Shown: positions 34,530-44,013 of the stretch, in pieces
How positions within the stretch are numbered: the stretch's first letter is position 1
Layout of the letters: every line of letters begins with the position of its first letter
From: Pseudomonas sp. dw_358
GTDB lineage: Bacteria > Pseudomonadota > Gammaproteobacteria > Pseudomonadales > Pseudomonadaceae
NCBI RefSeq assembly: GCF_018449655.1
Contig: NZ_JAAVUX010000002.1
Coordinates: 248,001-312,000 of the forward strand
Length of the DNA: 64,000 bases
Direction: 5' to 3'
Position numbers and translations under genes: made by a program
Notes under the pieces: generated by a model
Seen by the model: the letters and a program-made list of their open reading frames with translations, nothing else
The model's database searches: none
What the model was told of the DNA's origin: nothing

Positions 34530-37187
34530 TCAGGCCAGGCTCTTGCTTACGACCTCATATACATCACTGGACAACTCACCCGAGCCACGAATCCGCTCCA
34601 GTTCCGCCTTGAGCAACGCCTGCCGGGCGCTGTCGTACTTGCGCCAGCGGGTCAGTGGTGCCAACTGCCGCGAGGCAATCTGCGGGTTGGTGGCGTTGAG
34701 CTGGATCACCAGATCGGCGATGAAGCGATAGCCCGAGCCGTCGGCCGCGTGGAAGTTGATCAGGTTCTGGCCGGCAAAGCTGCCAATCAAGGCACGAACC
34801 TTGTTAGGGTTCTTCAAGGTGAACGCCGGGTGTTTCATCAGCGCTTGCACCCGTGCCAGACCGCCCGGCAAAGGGCTGGCCGCCTGCACGCTGAACCACT
34901 GGTCCATGACCAGCGGGTTGTCCTTGAACTGCTCGGCGAAACTGGCCAGCGCCGCGTTACGTTCAGCTTCAAACGGCGAGTTGACCAGCACCGCCAGCGC
35001 GCTCAGGCGTTCCGTCATGTTGTCGGCGTGGTCGAACTGCTCCTGAGCGGCGGCCAACACTTCCGGGCGCCCGCTGAGCATCAGGTACGACAAGGCGATG
35101 TTCTGTAGCGCACGGCGGGCGAAATGCTCGGCTTCGGCGACGTACTCGGTGGTCTTCGACACTGCACGGTTGGCCTGATAGCGCTGCCAGAGCGTGTCGA
35201 ACAGGCTGGTGGCCAGCTGTTTGCGGGCAAACTCGCGGGCGGCGTGTATGGCATCCACATCAGCCACTTCGCTGATTTCGGTGAGGTAGGCCTCGCTGGG
35301 CAGCGACAGCATCTCGGTGACCATGGCCGGGTCCAGTTCGGGGTTGCCCAGCACGGTGCCCAAGGCCTTGACCAGACGCTGATCCATCACCAGTTCGGTT
35401 CCGGCCTGGTGCTGGGTGATCAGGTCCTGCAACACCTGCACCGCCAGTTGCTGGGTGGCATCCCAGCGGTTGAACCCATCGCTGTCGTGCTGCATCAGGT
35501 ACATCAACTGGTCGCGGTCGTAGGGAAAGCTCAGCTTGACTGGCGCACTGAAGCCACGCAGCAGCGAAGGCAGCGGTTTTTCCGGGACGTCGACAAAGGT
35601 AAAGGTCTGCTCGGCCTCGGTCACCGAAATGACTCGGCTGGTGCTCGCTTCGCCGCTCTCGCCTTGCAGACGCAGCGCCAGACCGTGGCCCTGGCTGTCC
35701 AGCAACCCCAGGGACACCGGGATCACGAACGGCAGTTTTTCGACCTTGTCCGGGGTCGCCGGGCAGCTCTGGCGGAAGGTCAGGCTGTAGGTGTGCGCGG
35801 CGGCGTCATAGGCCTCGCTGACCGCCAGACGCGGAGTGCCGGCCTGGCTGTACCAGCGTTTGAACTGGGTCAGGTCGACGCCGTTGGCGTCCTCCATGGC
35901 CTTGACGAAGTCGTCGCAGGTCACGGCCTGACCGTCGTGGCGCTCGAAGTACAGGTCGCTGCCTTTACGAAAGCCCTCGGCGCCCAACAGGGTGTGGATC
36001 ATGCCCACCACTTCCGAGCCCTTCTCGTACACGGTCAGGGTGTAGAAGTTGGAAATCTCGATGAAGCTTTCCGGGCGCACGGCGTGGGCCATGGGGCCGG
36101 CGTCTTCGGCGAACTGGTGGGTGCGCAGGAAGGCCACGTCCTGGATGCGCTTGACCGTGGCCGAGTTCATGTCAGCGGAGAAGCCCGAGTCGCGGAACAC
36201 CGTGAAGCCTTCCTTGAGCGACAGCTGAAACCAGTCGCGGCAGGTGACGCGGTTGCCCGACCAGTTGTGGAAGTATTCATGGGCAACAATGGCCTCGACC
36301 CGCTGGTGAGCGGCGTCGGTGGCTGTTTCGGCGCGGGCCAGCACGGCGCTGGAGTTGAAGATATTGAGGCCCTTGTTCTCCATGGCACCCATGTTGAAGT
36401 CGTTGACGGCGACGATCATGAAGATGTCCAGGTCGTACTCGCGGCCATACACCTCTTCGTCCCAGCGCATGGACTTCTGCAGGCTGATCATGGCGTGCTG
36501 GCACTTGTCGATGTTTTCCGGCTCGACGTAGATGCGCAGCGTGACCTCGCGGCCGGACATCGTGGTGAACGTGTCTTCCACGCACCACAGGTCACCCGCC
36601 ACCAGCGCGAACAGGTAGGCCGGTTTCATGAACGGGTCTTCCCAGGTCGCCCAATGGCGATCATCGCCATCCGGACCGCTGGCCACGGGGTTGCCGTTGG
36701 ACAGCAGGATCGGGTAGCCGAGCTTGTCGGCGCTGAGGGTGGTGGTGAACCGGCTCATCACGTCAGGACGGTCGAGGTAGTAGGTGATCTTGCGAAAGCC
36801 CTCGGCCTCGCACTGGGTGCAGAACATGCCGCTGGACTTGTACAGGCCCTCCAGCGCCGTGTTGGTTTCCGGGTGGATGCGCACGCTGGTGTCGAGGGTG
36901 AAGCTGGCACTGACCGGCTGCACCGTCAGGTGGTTGTCATCGAGCTGGTAGTCGCCAGGGCCCAGGTCCTGGTCGCCCAGGGCCACCGAGAGCAGTTCCA
37001 GCTGCTGGCCGTCCAGCACCAGCGGCGGCAGCGCGGCCCCCAGCTCCGGGTTGCGGCGCATGACCAACTGCGCGTGAACCAAGGTATGGTCATCGTGCAG
37101 TTCGAAGGTCAGGTGCGTTTCGTCGATGAGGTACTCGGGCGCCTTGTAGTGCTTGAGGTAGATCATCTTCGGCTGTTCGGTGCGCAT
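34530..37187 (-). CDS. pepN: Aminopeptidase N
   Basis: PepN is a cytosolic zinc metallopeptidase of family M1 that removes N-terminal residues in late protein turnover. The 885-residue protein has the exopeptidase motif GAMEN (in NMGAMENKGLN) and the zinc site HEYFH with the downstream Glu in KEGFTVFRD, followed by a long helical C-terminal domain. Length matches the Pseudomonas family. It is the last gene of the run yeaC-DUF2797-pepN on the minus strand, 13 bases behind DUF2797, and is closed by a strong terminator. Confidence 0.97.
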   Translation of the reverse strand: MRTEQPKMIYLKHYKAPEYLIDETHLTFELHDDHTLVHAQLVMRRNPELGAALPPLVLDGQQLELLSVALGDQDLGPGDYQLDDNHLTVQPVSASFTLDTSVRIHPETNTALEGLYKSSGMFCTQCEAEGFRKITYYLDRPDVMSRFTTTLSADKLGYPILLSNGNPVASGPDGDDRHWATWEDPFMKPAYLFALVAGDLWCVEDTFTTMSGREVTLRIYVEPENIDKCQHAMISLQKSMRWDEEVYGREYDLDIFMIVAVNDFNMGAMENKGLNIFNSSAVLARAETATDAAHQRVEAIVAHEYFHNWSGNRVTCRDWFQLSLKEGFTVFRDSGFSADMNSATVKRIQDVAFLRTHQFAEDAGPMAHAVRPESFIEISNFYTLTVYEKGSEVVGMIHTLLGAEGFRKGSDLYFERHDGQAVTCDDFVKAMEDANGVDLTQFKRWYSQAGTPRLAVSEAYDAAAHTYSLTFRQSCPATPDKVEKLPFVIPVSLGLLDSQGHGLALRLQGESGEASTSRVISVTEAEQTFTFVDVPEKPLPSLLRGFSAPVKLSFPYDRDQLMYLMQHDSDGFNRWDATQQLAVQVLQDLITQHQAGTELVMDQRLVKALGTVLGNPELDPAMVTEMLSLPSEAYLTEISEVADVDAIHAAREFARKQLATSLFDTLWQRYQANRAVSKTTEYVAEAEHFARRALQNIALSYLMLSGRPEVLAAAQEQFDHADNMTERLSALAVLVNSPFEAERNAALASFAEQFKDNPLVMDQWFSVQAASPLPGGLARVQALMKHPAFTLKNPNKVRALIGSFAGQNLINFHAADGSGYRFIADLVIQLNATNPQIASRQLAPLTRWRKYDSARQALLKAELERIRGSGELSSDVYEVVSKSLA

Positions 37188-37200
37188 GAGTCCAATCCCT

Positions 37201-38058
37201 CTACTGATGCACGGCGAGTTGATACGCCGTGTACTTACGAATGTTGATCACGCCGGTGTCGAATATCAGGTATTGACCCTTGATGCCCAGCAGGGTGCCT
37301 TCGGCAATCGGGTTCTTGTCCAGGTTGAAGCTGACGATCTTGGCCGGGTAGGCCTGTACCGGGTAGCGGATTTCGATGGGGGCCACGTCGTGCAACGGCT
37401 GGATCGCCTGCAGCCCGAAGCGCTCCTGCAGCATATGGATGCCGGCGGCGCAGCTGTCGAACAGCTGCTCGCGCACGGCCACCAAGTCCACAGGCTCGGC
37501 GTCCCCCTTGAGTAAAGCACGCCAATTGGTGCGGTCGGCGACCTGCGAGCGAAACAGGTCTTCCATCAGGCCTGACTGCTGGCGGGTGGCCACGCGCATG
37601 ATCGGGAGCGCCTGACTCGCACCCTGGTCCAGCCAGCGGGTCGGCAACTGGGTGGCACGGGTGATGCCGACCTTGATGCCCGAAGAGTTGGCCAGGTACA
37701 CCACGTGATCGGTCATGCAGAACTGCTCGCCCCAGGCCGGGTCTCGGCAGGTGCCGGCGTCGTAATGACATTTTTCCGGGCTCATGATGCACACGTCGCA
37801 CTGGGGCAATTTGATCATGCAGGGGTAGCAGTAGCCCTGGCTGTAGCTGGACTTGGTCTTGCGGCCGCAGTTCACACAGTGGATCGCGCCGAGGTATTCC
37901 AGGCGCAGGGTCTTGCCGATCAGCGGGTTGACCGGGATACGCAACTCCCCCAGGCGAAACTGATACTGCACAGTGTCATCCGCCAGGGTAGCGGACATCT
38001 TGTCGACGGCGCCGCGGCCGAGCTCGAGCAGGGCCGAGGCCTGGAGAAGATCGGTCAA
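37201..38058 (-). CDS. DUF2797 protein with a cysteine-rich centre
   Basis: The protein (285 residues from TTG 38058) has a cysteine-rich block CVNCGRKTKSSYSQGYC, YPCMIKLPQCDVC and EKCHYDAGTCRDP that looks like two zinc sites, followed by a GIY-YIG-like segment VVYLANSSGIKVGITRATQLPTRW. This resembles UPF/GIY-YIG nucleases in sequence flavour, but no function is known for DUF2797. The TTG overlaps the yeaC stop, which suggests coupling; an alternative ATG at 37998 would give 265 residues but lacks a ribosome binding site. It precedes pepN closely. Confidence 0.75.
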   Translation of the reverse strand: MTDLLQASALLELGRGAVDKMSATLADDTVQYQFRLGELRIPVNPLIGKTLRLEYLGAIHCVNCGRKTKSSYSQGYCYPCMIKLPQCDVCIMSPEKCHYDAGTCRDPAWGEQFCMTDHVVYLANSSGIKVGITRATQLPTRWLDQGASQALPIMRVATRQQSGLMEDLFRSQVADRTNWRALLKGDAEPVDLVAVREQLFDSCAAGIHMLQERFGLQAIQPLHDVAPIEIRYPVQAYPAKIVSFNLDKNPIAEGTLLGIKGQYLIFDTGVINIRKYTAYQLAVHQ

Positions 38059-38315
38059 TGGATGGCATCCGACTTGAACAGGATGTTGGCCACCGGTGCC
38101 GACTTCGACGAGCACTCTTGCGGGCCCATGTAGCCGGTGCGTTCCTCTTCGGGCAGGTTCTGTATCTCCCAGGCGATCACCGCCTGCAACGACAGCTCTT
38201 TCTGCTCGATGGTCAGTTTGCGGCCGTCCGACCATTTACCGATTTCCACGGCCTGCTTGAGGCTCTCGTAGATCTCGGGCGTGATGTTTTCGATCATGTG
38301 GGAAAAGGATGACAT
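38055..38315 (-). CDS. yeaC: YeaC/DUF1315 family protein
   Basis: The 86-residue protein is a small soluble member of DUF1315 (E. coli YeaC), recognised by MIENITPEIYESLKQAVE, KWSDGRKLTIEQKE and ENCMQAVIAWE-like sequence (here LQAVIAWEIQNLPEEER). The function is unknown. It overlaps the start of DUF2797 and is the first gene of the yeaC-DUF2797-pepN run. The start ATG at 38315 has a GGAGG-type site. Confidence 0.85.
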   Translation of the reverse strand: MSSFSHMIENITPEIYESLKQAVEIGKWSDGRKLTIEQKELSLQAVIAWEIQNLPEEERTGYMGPQECSSKSAPVANILFKSDAIH

Positions 38316-38513
38316 GGCGGGCCTCCGGAATAATGGAGGTCAGTTTAACGGCGGGAAGCGATTCCGGACAGGGTGGGGTATATGAAGGATCGGTGGCGCC
38401 GGCATCCCGGGCAACCCCTGGCCCACAGGGTTCGGCGGCAACCACGGATGCGTCGGGCGCAAAACAGCCCGCCCGACAGTGCTATTATTGCGCCCTCACG
38501 ACCGAGGCCCCGC

Positions 38514-38741
38514 ATGCTCATCCCTCACGACCAGCTCCACCCCGAGACTCTCACCGGCCTGATCGAAGACTTCGTCACCCGCGACGGCACCGACAACGGC
38601 GATGACACCCCCCTCGAAACCCGCGTCTTGCGGGTGCGCCAGGCGCTGACCAAGGCACAGGCCTTCATCGTCTTCGACCCCGAGAGCCAGCAGTGCACGC
38701 TGATGCTCAAGCACGACATCCCTTCCGAGCTTTTTGATTGA
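38514..38741 (+). CDS. yheU: YheU family protein (UPF0270)
   Basis: The 75-residue protein begins [27 protein letters not shown] and continues with [23 protein letters not shown], the whole of the small YheU/UPF0270 family. It is soluble and of unknown function. The last 35 bases of the gene overlap the end of the convergent CsrA-family gene. The start was taken as the ATG at 38514, which coincides with the family N-terminus. Confidence 0.9.
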   Translation: MLIPHDQLHPETLTGLIEDFVTRDGTDNGDDTPLETRVLRVRQALTKAQAFIVFDPESQQCTLMLKHDIPSELFD

Positions 38742-38913
38742 GCAATTCGCGCTGCGCCTGAATGCGCTGGAATACCTCGCTGCGGTGCACCTCGACGTCG
38801 GCCGGCGCCCGTATGCCCAGGCGCACGCTGCCGCCGCGAACCTCCAGCACCTTGATCCAGATATCGTCCCCGATGGCGATCATCTCGCCGATGTCGCGTG
38901 TCAGTACCAGCAT
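38707..38913 (-). CDS. Second CsrA/Rsm family RNA-binding protein
   Basis: The 68-residue protein is a divergent CsrA paralogue: [17 protein letters not shown], the RNA-binding strands [15 protein letters not shown], and a helical tail. Leu4, Arg6 and Arg44, which contact GGA RNA, are all kept, so it can probably bind RNA. The start ATG at 38913 has GGAGG at perfect spacing; two codons upstream lies an ATG with no room for a site. It differs from RsmA at 8161 in the loop [12 protein letters not shown] and in a longer C-terminus, and may correspond to an RsmI/RsmN-like minor paralogue. It overlaps yheU by 35 bases. Confidence 0.85.
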   Translation of the reverse strand: MLVLTRDIGEMIAIGDDIWIKVLEVRGGSVRLGIRAPADVEVHRSEVFQRIQAQRELLNQKARKGCRA

Positions 38914-39098
38914 GTCCATGCCTCCAGTGGTTGAGACCCCAGACTGCGCGGACACCCGGGACAGGACAATAGACCGAGGCGAAAAGAGCCATTGCCTACA
39001 GCTTTCAGTAACTATTCCTACAGATGATCCTGCCAAAAGCTAATTGGCTTGTACCGTTTTGCACCGAGTTGAACGGACTTGAACGCCATTAAACCCTT

Positions 39099-39431
39099 TC
39101 AGGCGCTATGAAGTCTTGGCCCCCACAGAATGATGCTGGCCCCCACTACGCAGAACAGCACCCCCAACCCGTCCGACCCCGTCGGACGCACCCGCTCCAC
39201 CAGTGCCAGCCACGCTACCGAGGTCAGGATGTAGATGCCGCCATAGGCGGCGTAGGCACGCCCGGCATAGGCCGCCTCGACCCGCGTCAACAGCACCCCG
39301 AACAGGCTCAGACTGAGCAGCGCCGGCACCACCCACAAGGCAGTCCTGCCCAGGCGCAGCCATAGATAGAACGCGTAGCATCCGGCGATCTCGAAGATCG
39401 CCGCCAGGAAGAACCACAGGTAGTTGAGCAC
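39099..39431 (-). CDS. YnfA family membrane protein (UPF0060)
   Basis: The 110-residue protein has four membrane helices and the family motifs [14 protein letters not shown] near the N-terminus and [37 protein letters not shown] later. YnfA resembles small multidrug-resistance (SMR) proteins, with the conserved glutamates E13-equivalent and others, but its substrate is not settled. The start is GTG at 39431 (V-L-N-Y-L), the family N-terminus. The short-chain dehydrogenase gene ends 38 bases upstream. Confidence 0.88.
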   Translation of the reverse strand: MLNYLWFFLAAIFEIAGCYAFYLWLRLGRTALWVVPALLSLSLFGVLLTRVEAAYAGRAYAAYGGIYILTSVAWLALVERVRPTGSDGLGVLFCVVGASIILWGPRLHSA

Positions 39432-39469
39432 AGCGATCGCCTCGGCCGAAAAGTCCTGAGGATACCGGA

Positions 39470-40285
39470 TCAACGGGGGCTTTGAGCGGCCTTGGCGCGC
39501 ATCTTCGCCGACATCCGGCCGAGGTCCTGATACAGCGCTTCGGGATCGCGTCGCTTGAGCTGCCAGGCCTCGCGCCCTTGCTCGTGGGGCAGGATCAGAA
39601 AGGTGCCGGCCGCCACTTGCCCATGAATGTAATCGGCAATCTCGGCGGCGCTGATGGGCGAGCTTTGCAGCCACTTGCCTACGTGGGCTTTCATGGCCGG
39701 CGTCGGGCCGCGAAACGAATCCAGCAGGTTGGTCTGGAAGAACGAAGGGCACACCACGTGCACCGTCACCCCCTGGTCAGCCAGCTCCACCCGCAGGCTT
39801 TCGGACAAGGCCACCACGCCTGCCTTGGCGACGTTGTAGTTGCTCATGGCCGGGCCCTGCATCAGCGCCGCCATGGACGCAATATTAATGAGCCGCCCCC
39901 GGTTCTGGCGCAACAGCGGCAAAAAAGCCTTGCAGCCCTTGACCACGCCCATGAGGTTGATCGACAACTGCCACTCCCAGTCTTCCAGCGACAGCTCCTC
40001 GAAGAAACCGCCAGAGGCCACCCCGGCATTGTTGACCACCACGTCAATGCCCCCCAGGCGCTCCTCGCAGGCCTGGGCCAATGCCATCAGCTGGCTGTAG
40101 TCGCGTACGTCGCAGCGCTGCACGAAACCCTGGCCACCGGCCCGATGCACCTGGTTCAACGTCTCGGCCAGCCCGGCGTCGTCAATGTCCGACAGCGCCA
40201 ACTGCCAGCCTTCCCGAGCCCAGCGCAGCGCCATTTCCCGGCCCAGCCCGGAGCCAGCACCTGTAATCATGATGCGATTTTGCAT
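39470..40285 (-). CDS. Short-chain dehydrogenase/reductase
   Basis: The 271-residue SDR has the NAD(P) site TGAGSGLG (about 7-14), NNAGVASGG (about 85-93), catalytic Ser in [12 protein letters not shown] and the YNVAK pair (about 150-154). The C-terminus is basic and longer than in many SDRs. Specific substrate is unknown. The ATG at 40285 is directly ahead of the Rossmann strand. It precedes ynfA on the same strand. Confidence 0.85.
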   Translation of the reverse strand: MQNRIMITGAGSGLGREMALRWAREGWQLALSDIDDAGLAETLNQVHRAGGQGFVQRCDVRDYSQLMALAQACEERLGGIDVVVNNAGVASGGFFEELSLEDWEWQLSINLMGVVKGCKAFLPLLRQNRGRLINIASMAALMQGPAMSNYNVAKAGVVALSESLRVELADQGVTVHVVCPSFFQTNLLDSFRGPTPAMKAHVGKWLQSSPISAAEIADYIHGQVAAGTFLILPHEQGREAWQLKRRDPEALYQDLGRMSAKMRAKAAQSPR

Positions 40286-40455
40286 AGAGAAAGGCCTTGT
40301 GAAGTTCAGCGGCCAGTCTATCCAGCGCACGGGGCGCAAGAACCTTTCATCAGGCCGCTGAATGCCCAGTCCTTCATCGAATGGGCGCCTCAACAAACTT
40401 TGCTGACGACGGGAATTTTTCCACAAGCGCCAGAGTCGGATTTATCAAGCAGTCA

Positions 40456-40484
40456 GAACTTTGCTGGCTGGGCAACAATACCCA
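40456..40484 (+). promoter_or_regulatory. Possible AlgU-type promoter for the DUF3309 gene
   Basis: GAACTT is an exact AlgU -35, followed after 17 bases by TACCCA, a poor -10. It lies 22 bases before the DUF3309 start codon. The match is one-sided, so confidence is low. Confidence 0.25.
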
Positions 40485-40505
40485 AGTGAAAACAAGGAAA
40501 ACGCC

Positions 40506-40658
40506 ATGGGCACCATACTGATCGTCGTTCTTATTCTGCTGCTGGTCGGCGGCCTGCCAGTGTTTCCGCACTCTCGAAGCTGGGGCTACGGGCCCTCGGG
40601 CATCATCGGCACCGTACTGATCATTCTCCTGATTCTGGTCTTGCTCGGAAAAATATGA
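40506..40658 (+). CDS. DUF3309 membrane peptide
   Basis: The 50-residue peptide has two membrane helices (ILIVVLILLLVGGLP and GTVLIILLILVLLG) joined by the loop PHSRSWGYGPSG, the exact plan of the DUF3309 family. These are small inner-membrane peptides of unknown role, often stress-associated. The ATG has an AAGGA site 6 bases upstream. A 46-bp perfect palindrome follows 10 bases after the stop. Confidence 0.9.
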   Translation: MGTILIVVLILLLVGGLPVFPHSRSWGYGPSGIIGTVLIILLILVLLGKI

Positions 40659-40668
40659 CGCGAGCGGC

Positions 40669-40714
40669 ACCCCTAAAAAAAACGCCGACAATTGTCGGCG
40701 TTTTTTTTAGGGGT
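40669..40714. terminator. 46-bp perfect palindrome, bidirectional terminator
   Basis: The two 23-base arms are perfect complements: ACCCCTA, eight A in all including that final A, CGCCGAC, AA and the reverse. The core CGCCGAC hairpin flanked by A and T runs ends both the DUF3309 gene (plus) and actP (minus). Confidence 0.93.
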
Positions 40715-40723
40715 GACGGGATA

Positions 40724-42382
40724 TCAATGAGCGACCGCGCCACTGGCCCCCAGCCCGGTTTGCGAACGCACGAATTGCGGGAAGAACAACGCCCGCTCGT
40801 TATCCGCCGCCGTCGACTTATCGGTAATCGAGAAGAACCAGATGCCGGCAAACGCGATGATCATCGAAAACAGCGCCGGGTATTCATAGGGGAAGATGGC
40901 TTTCTCGTGGTGCAGAATGCTCACCCAGATGGTTGGCCCCAACACCATCAAGCCCACCGCACTGACCAGCCCCATCCAGCCACCGATCATCGCCCCGCGG
41001 GTGGTCAGCTTCTTCCAGTACATCGAGAGCAGTAGCACCGGGAAGTTGCAACTGGCGGCAATGGAGAAGGCGAGGCCCACCATGAAGGCGATGTTCTGGT
41101 TCTCGAACAGGATACCCAGGCCGATGGCCAGCACGCCAAGGGCGATGGTGGTGATCTTCGACACGCGAATCTCGTCACGTTCGTTGGCCTTGCCCTTCTT
41201 GATCACGCTGGCGTACAGGTCGTGGGACACCGCCGAAGCACCGGCCAGGGTCAGGCCTGCGACCACAGCGAGGATGGTGGCGAAGGCCACCGCCGAGATG
41301 AAGCCCAGGAAGATGCTGCCGCCCACCGCATTGGCCAGGTGCACCGCGGCCATGTTATTGCCGCCCAGCAGGGCGCCAGCGGCGTCCTTGAAGGCCGGGT
41401 TGGTGCTGACCAGCAGAATCGCACCGAAGCCGATGATAAAGGTGAGGATGTAGAAATAGCCGATGAAGCCGGTGGCATAGAGCACCGACTTGCGGGCTTC
41501 CTTGGCATCGCCCACGGTGAAGAAGCGCATCAGGATATGCGGCAGGCCGGCGGTACCGAACATCAGCGCCAGGCCCAGGGAGAAGGCAGACACCGGATCT
41601 TTCACCAGTCCGCCGGGGCTCATGATGGCCTCGCCTTTGGGGTGAACCTTGATGGCTTCGGAAAACAGCATGTTGAAGTCAAAGTTGACGTGTTTCATGA
41701 CCATGATCGCCATGAAAGTTGCGCCGGACAACAGCATCACCGCCTTGATGATCTGCACCCACGTGGTGGCCAGCATGCCGCCGAACAACACGTACAGGCA
41801 CATCAGAATGCCCACCAGAATCACCGCCACGTAGTAGTCCAGGCCAAACAGCAACTGGATCAACTTGCCGGCGCCGACCATCTGCGCGATCAGATAGAAC
41901 GCCACCACCACCAACGAACCACAGGCCGAAAGGGTGCGAATTTCTTTCTGTTTCAGGCGATAGGAGGCCACGTCGGCAAAGGTGTATTTGCCCAGGTTGC
42001 GCAAGCGCTCGGCAATCAGGAACAGAATGATCGGCCAGCCCACCAGAAAGCCGATGGAGTAGATCAAGCCGTCATAGCCGGACGTGAATACCAGGGCCGA
42101 GATGCCCAGAAAGGAGGCCGCCGACATGTAGTCACCGGCAATCGCCAGACCGTTCTGAAAACCGGTGATCCGTCCGCCTGCGGCGTAATAGTCGGCCGCC
42201 GACTTGTTGCGTTTGGAGGCCCAGTAGGTGATGCACAGGGTAAAGCCCACGAACACCACGAACATGGCGATGGCAGACACGTTGAGCGGCTGTTTCTGCA
42301 CCGCGCCGGTGAGGGCATCGGCAGCCAGGGCGGCAGGCGCCAGGGCGGTCAGCAGCAAGGAACTCAGAAGAGGCCGGATCAT
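40724..42382 (-). CDS. actP: Cation/acetate symporter ActP
   Basis: ActP imports acetate and other short carboxylates with sodium or protons. The 552-residue protein belongs to the sodium:solute symporter family: a signal-like N-terminal segment, then about 13 membrane helices, with the typical [32 protein letters not shown] and [13 protein letters not shown] sequences. Its start overlaps the DUF485 stop in ATGA. The pair DUF485-actP next to betX is, from memory, also found in P. aeruginosa (PA3234-3236). Confidence 0.93.
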   Translation of the reverse strand: MIRPLLSSLLLTALAPAALAADALTGAVQKQPLNVSAIAMFVVFVGFTLCITYWASKRNKSAADYYAAGGRITGFQNGLAIAGDYMSAASFLGISALVFTSGYDGLIYSIGFLVGWPIILFLIAERLRNLGKYTFADVASYRLKQKEIRTLSACGSLVVVAFYLIAQMVGAGKLIQLLFGLDYYVAVILVGILMCLYVLFGGMLATTWVQIIKAVMLLSGATFMAIMVMKHVNFDFNMLFSEAIKVHPKGEAIMSPGGLVKDPVSAFSLGLALMFGTAGLPHILMRFFTVGDAKEARKSVLYATGFIGYFYILTFIIGFGAILLVSTNPAFKDAAGALLGGNNMAAVHLANAVGGSIFLGFISAVAFATILAVVAGLTLAGASAVSHDLYASVIKKGKANERDEIRVSKITTIALGVLAIGLGILFENQNIAFMVGLAFSIAASCNFPVLLLSMYWKKLTTRGAMIGGWMGLVSAVGLMVLGPTIWVSILHHEKAIFPYEYPALFSMIIAFAGIWFFSITDKSTAADNERALFFPQFVRSQTGLGASGAVAH

Positions 42383-42690
42383 TGCTGGGCCTCCTTGAGA
42401 ATCAGCGCGTTGAGGTCGTCGAACTCGCCGTTGGCACGGCGCACATAGATAGCGGTCAGCACGAAGGCCGAAACAATCAGGCCGACACCAATGGGAATAC
42501 CCCAGGTGATCGAAGATTCAGGGCTGAGTTTGGTGCCCAGTACATGGGGACCATAAGCGATCAGAAAGATAAAGGCGGCATAGAGCCCGAGCATGATCGC
42601 CGACAAGATCCAGGCGAAACGCTCTCTTTTGGCAACCAGCTCCTTGAAACGGGGGCTGTTTTGAATCGAGAGGTAAATGCTGTCGTTCAT
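42379..42690 (-). CDS. DUF485 membrane protein, partner of ActP
   Basis: The 103-residue protein has two membrane helices (about 28-48 and 64-85) and the DUF485 signature [13 protein letters not shown] at the N-terminus and [18 protein letters not shown] at the C-terminus. It is almost always encoded just upstream of acetate permeases (YjcH in E. coli). An inverted repeat GTGGAA-CGA-TTCCAC lies at 42719-42733, about 30 bases upstream, and may be an operator. The two genes overlap by four bases. Confidence 0.92.
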   Translation of the reverse strand: MNDSIYLSIQNSPRFKELVAKRERFAWILSAIMLGLYAAFIFLIAYGPHVLGTKLSPESSITWGIPIGVGLIVSAFVLTAIYVRRANGEFDDLNALILKEAQQ

Positions 42691-42787
42691 TGTTTTTGTC
42701 CTCGCAGCACAGATGGGGTGGAACGATTCCACTTTAAGCTGCTGCGGGACAGGCTCCAGACGACCTTAGTCTTAGATCCGGGCCGTT

Positions 42788-42865
42788 GCAGGAGCGTGCG
42801 AAGCCCGCGAGGGAGGCACCCGGTCAATCAGGGTAATCTTCATCGCGGGCGGCGCGCGTTCCTGC
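42788..42865. repeat. REP pair in inverted orientation (REPIN-like), GCCCGCG family
   Basis: GCAGGAGCGTGCGAAGCCCG followed by CGAGG (42788-42812) and the near-complement CATCGCGGGCGGCGCGCGTT followed by CCTGC (42841-42865) face each other across 28 bases. Several mismatches separate the arms. It lies between the betX and DUF485 genes. Confidence 0.65.
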
Positions 42866-42890
42866 CTGGAGGGCAAATGTAGAGAGCGGC

Positions 42891-43742
42891 TTACTTGCCG
42901 GTCCACTCTTTGACGCGGTCCGGGTGTTTGGTGACCCAGTCCTTGGCCGCCACTTCAGGCTTGGCGCCGTCCTGGATGGCCAGCATCACTTCGCCGATCT
43001 CGTCTTTGGAGGCCCACTGGAACTTCTTCAGGAACGCCACGACTTCCGGGGCTTTCTTGTCCAGTTCCAGGCTGCCGACGCTGTCGACGGTTTCAGCGGC
43101 GCCGTACACGCCTTTAGGATCGTCGAGGAACTTCAGTTTCCATTTGGCAAACATCCAGTGCGGCACCCAACCGGTGACGGCAATGGACTTGTGCTCTTTT
43201 TCCGCACGGGTCAGTTCAGCAATCATCGCGGCGCCCGAACTGGCCTGAAGTTTGTAGTCCAGACCGTAATCCTTGATGGCCTGGTCGGTTTTCAGCATCA
43301 CGCCTGAACCGGCATCGATACCGACGATCTTCTTGCCGAACGTGTCGTCGGTCTTCAGGTCTTCAATGGAGTTGGCCTTGACGTACTCAGGCACGATCAA
43401 GCCGATCTTGGCGTCCTTGAAGTTGGCGCCGTAGTCGACCACCTTGTCCTTGTTCTTGGCCCAGTATTCGCCGTGGGTCACGGGCAGCCAGGCCGACAAC
43501 ATGGCGTCGAGCTTGCCGGTCGCCACGCCTTGCCACATGATCCCAGTGGCCACCGCCTGCAACTTTACGTCGTAACCGAGTTTTTCCTTGATAATTTCCG
43601 AAGCGACAAACGTCGTCGCGACACTGTCAGACCAGCCATCGACATAACCGATGCTGATGGACTTGGTTTCGGCACTGGCCATCGTCGAGCTGATTGCCAA
43701 CACCAGAGCGGCGCCCGCCCCCAGAATTCTGCGTTTGGTCAT
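42891..43742 (-). CDS. betX: Quaternary-amine (betaine) periplasmic binding protein BetX
   Basis: The 283-residue protein has a signal peptide (cleavage near ASA-E, residue 24) and the OpuAC-type fold: SIGYVDGWSDSVATTFV at the N-terminus and the aromatic-rich motifs IMWQGV, LPVTHGEYW and VTGWVPHWMFAKWK, which form the cage for the trimethylammonium group. No permease or ATPase gene is next to it. Orphan binding proteins of this type (CbcX, CaiX, BetX) feed the shared CbcWV permease in Pseudomonas. The adjacency to DUF485-actP matches the betX locus in my memory of PAO1. Ligand glycine betaine is inferred from that. Confidence 0.8.
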   Translation of the reverse strand: MTKRRILGAGAALVLAISSTMASAETKSISIGYVDGWSDSVATTFVASEIIKEKLGYDVKLQAVATGIMWQGVATGKLDAMLSAWLPVTHGEYWAKNKDKVVDYGANFKDAKIGLIVPEYVKANSIEDLKTDDTFGKKIVGIDAGSGVMLKTDQAIKDYGLDYKLQASSGAAMIAELTRAEKEHKSIAVTGWVPHWMFAKWKLKFLDDPKGVYGAAETVDSVGSLELDKKAPEVVAFLKKFQWASKDEIGEVMLAIQDGAKPEVAAKDWVTKHPDRVKEWTGK

Positions 43743-44013
43743 CGTTGAACTTCCCCGGGTGTAAATAAACAACGTGGTCGACGGTTGGCGAGCACGGCTA
43801 GCGTTCTTGTTGACAGCGCCCCGATCATCAACCCCGCCGACGATCCAACCTGCTCTGCGAGCGACATCGAACCATCGAGAAACGACATCACCACGCCATC
43901 AGTTGTCCGGATTTCGAGGCGTGCACCAAGCTCGCTCGAACTTTGCCGGTCATGCTCAAGGTCGGGGCAAATACGGGTAAGATGCGCCACTTTTGTTTCA
44001 CTGTGGCGTCTTC

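Noticed and set aside
35124..37247. Open frame of 707 codons antisense to pepN.
   Set aside because: PepN motifs (GAMEN, HEYFH) are on the minus strand; the plus frame is a shadow.
43739..43990. 83-codon open frame overlapping the betX start on the minus strand.
   Set aside because: It overlaps the betX signal peptide region out of frame and shows no homologous pattern.
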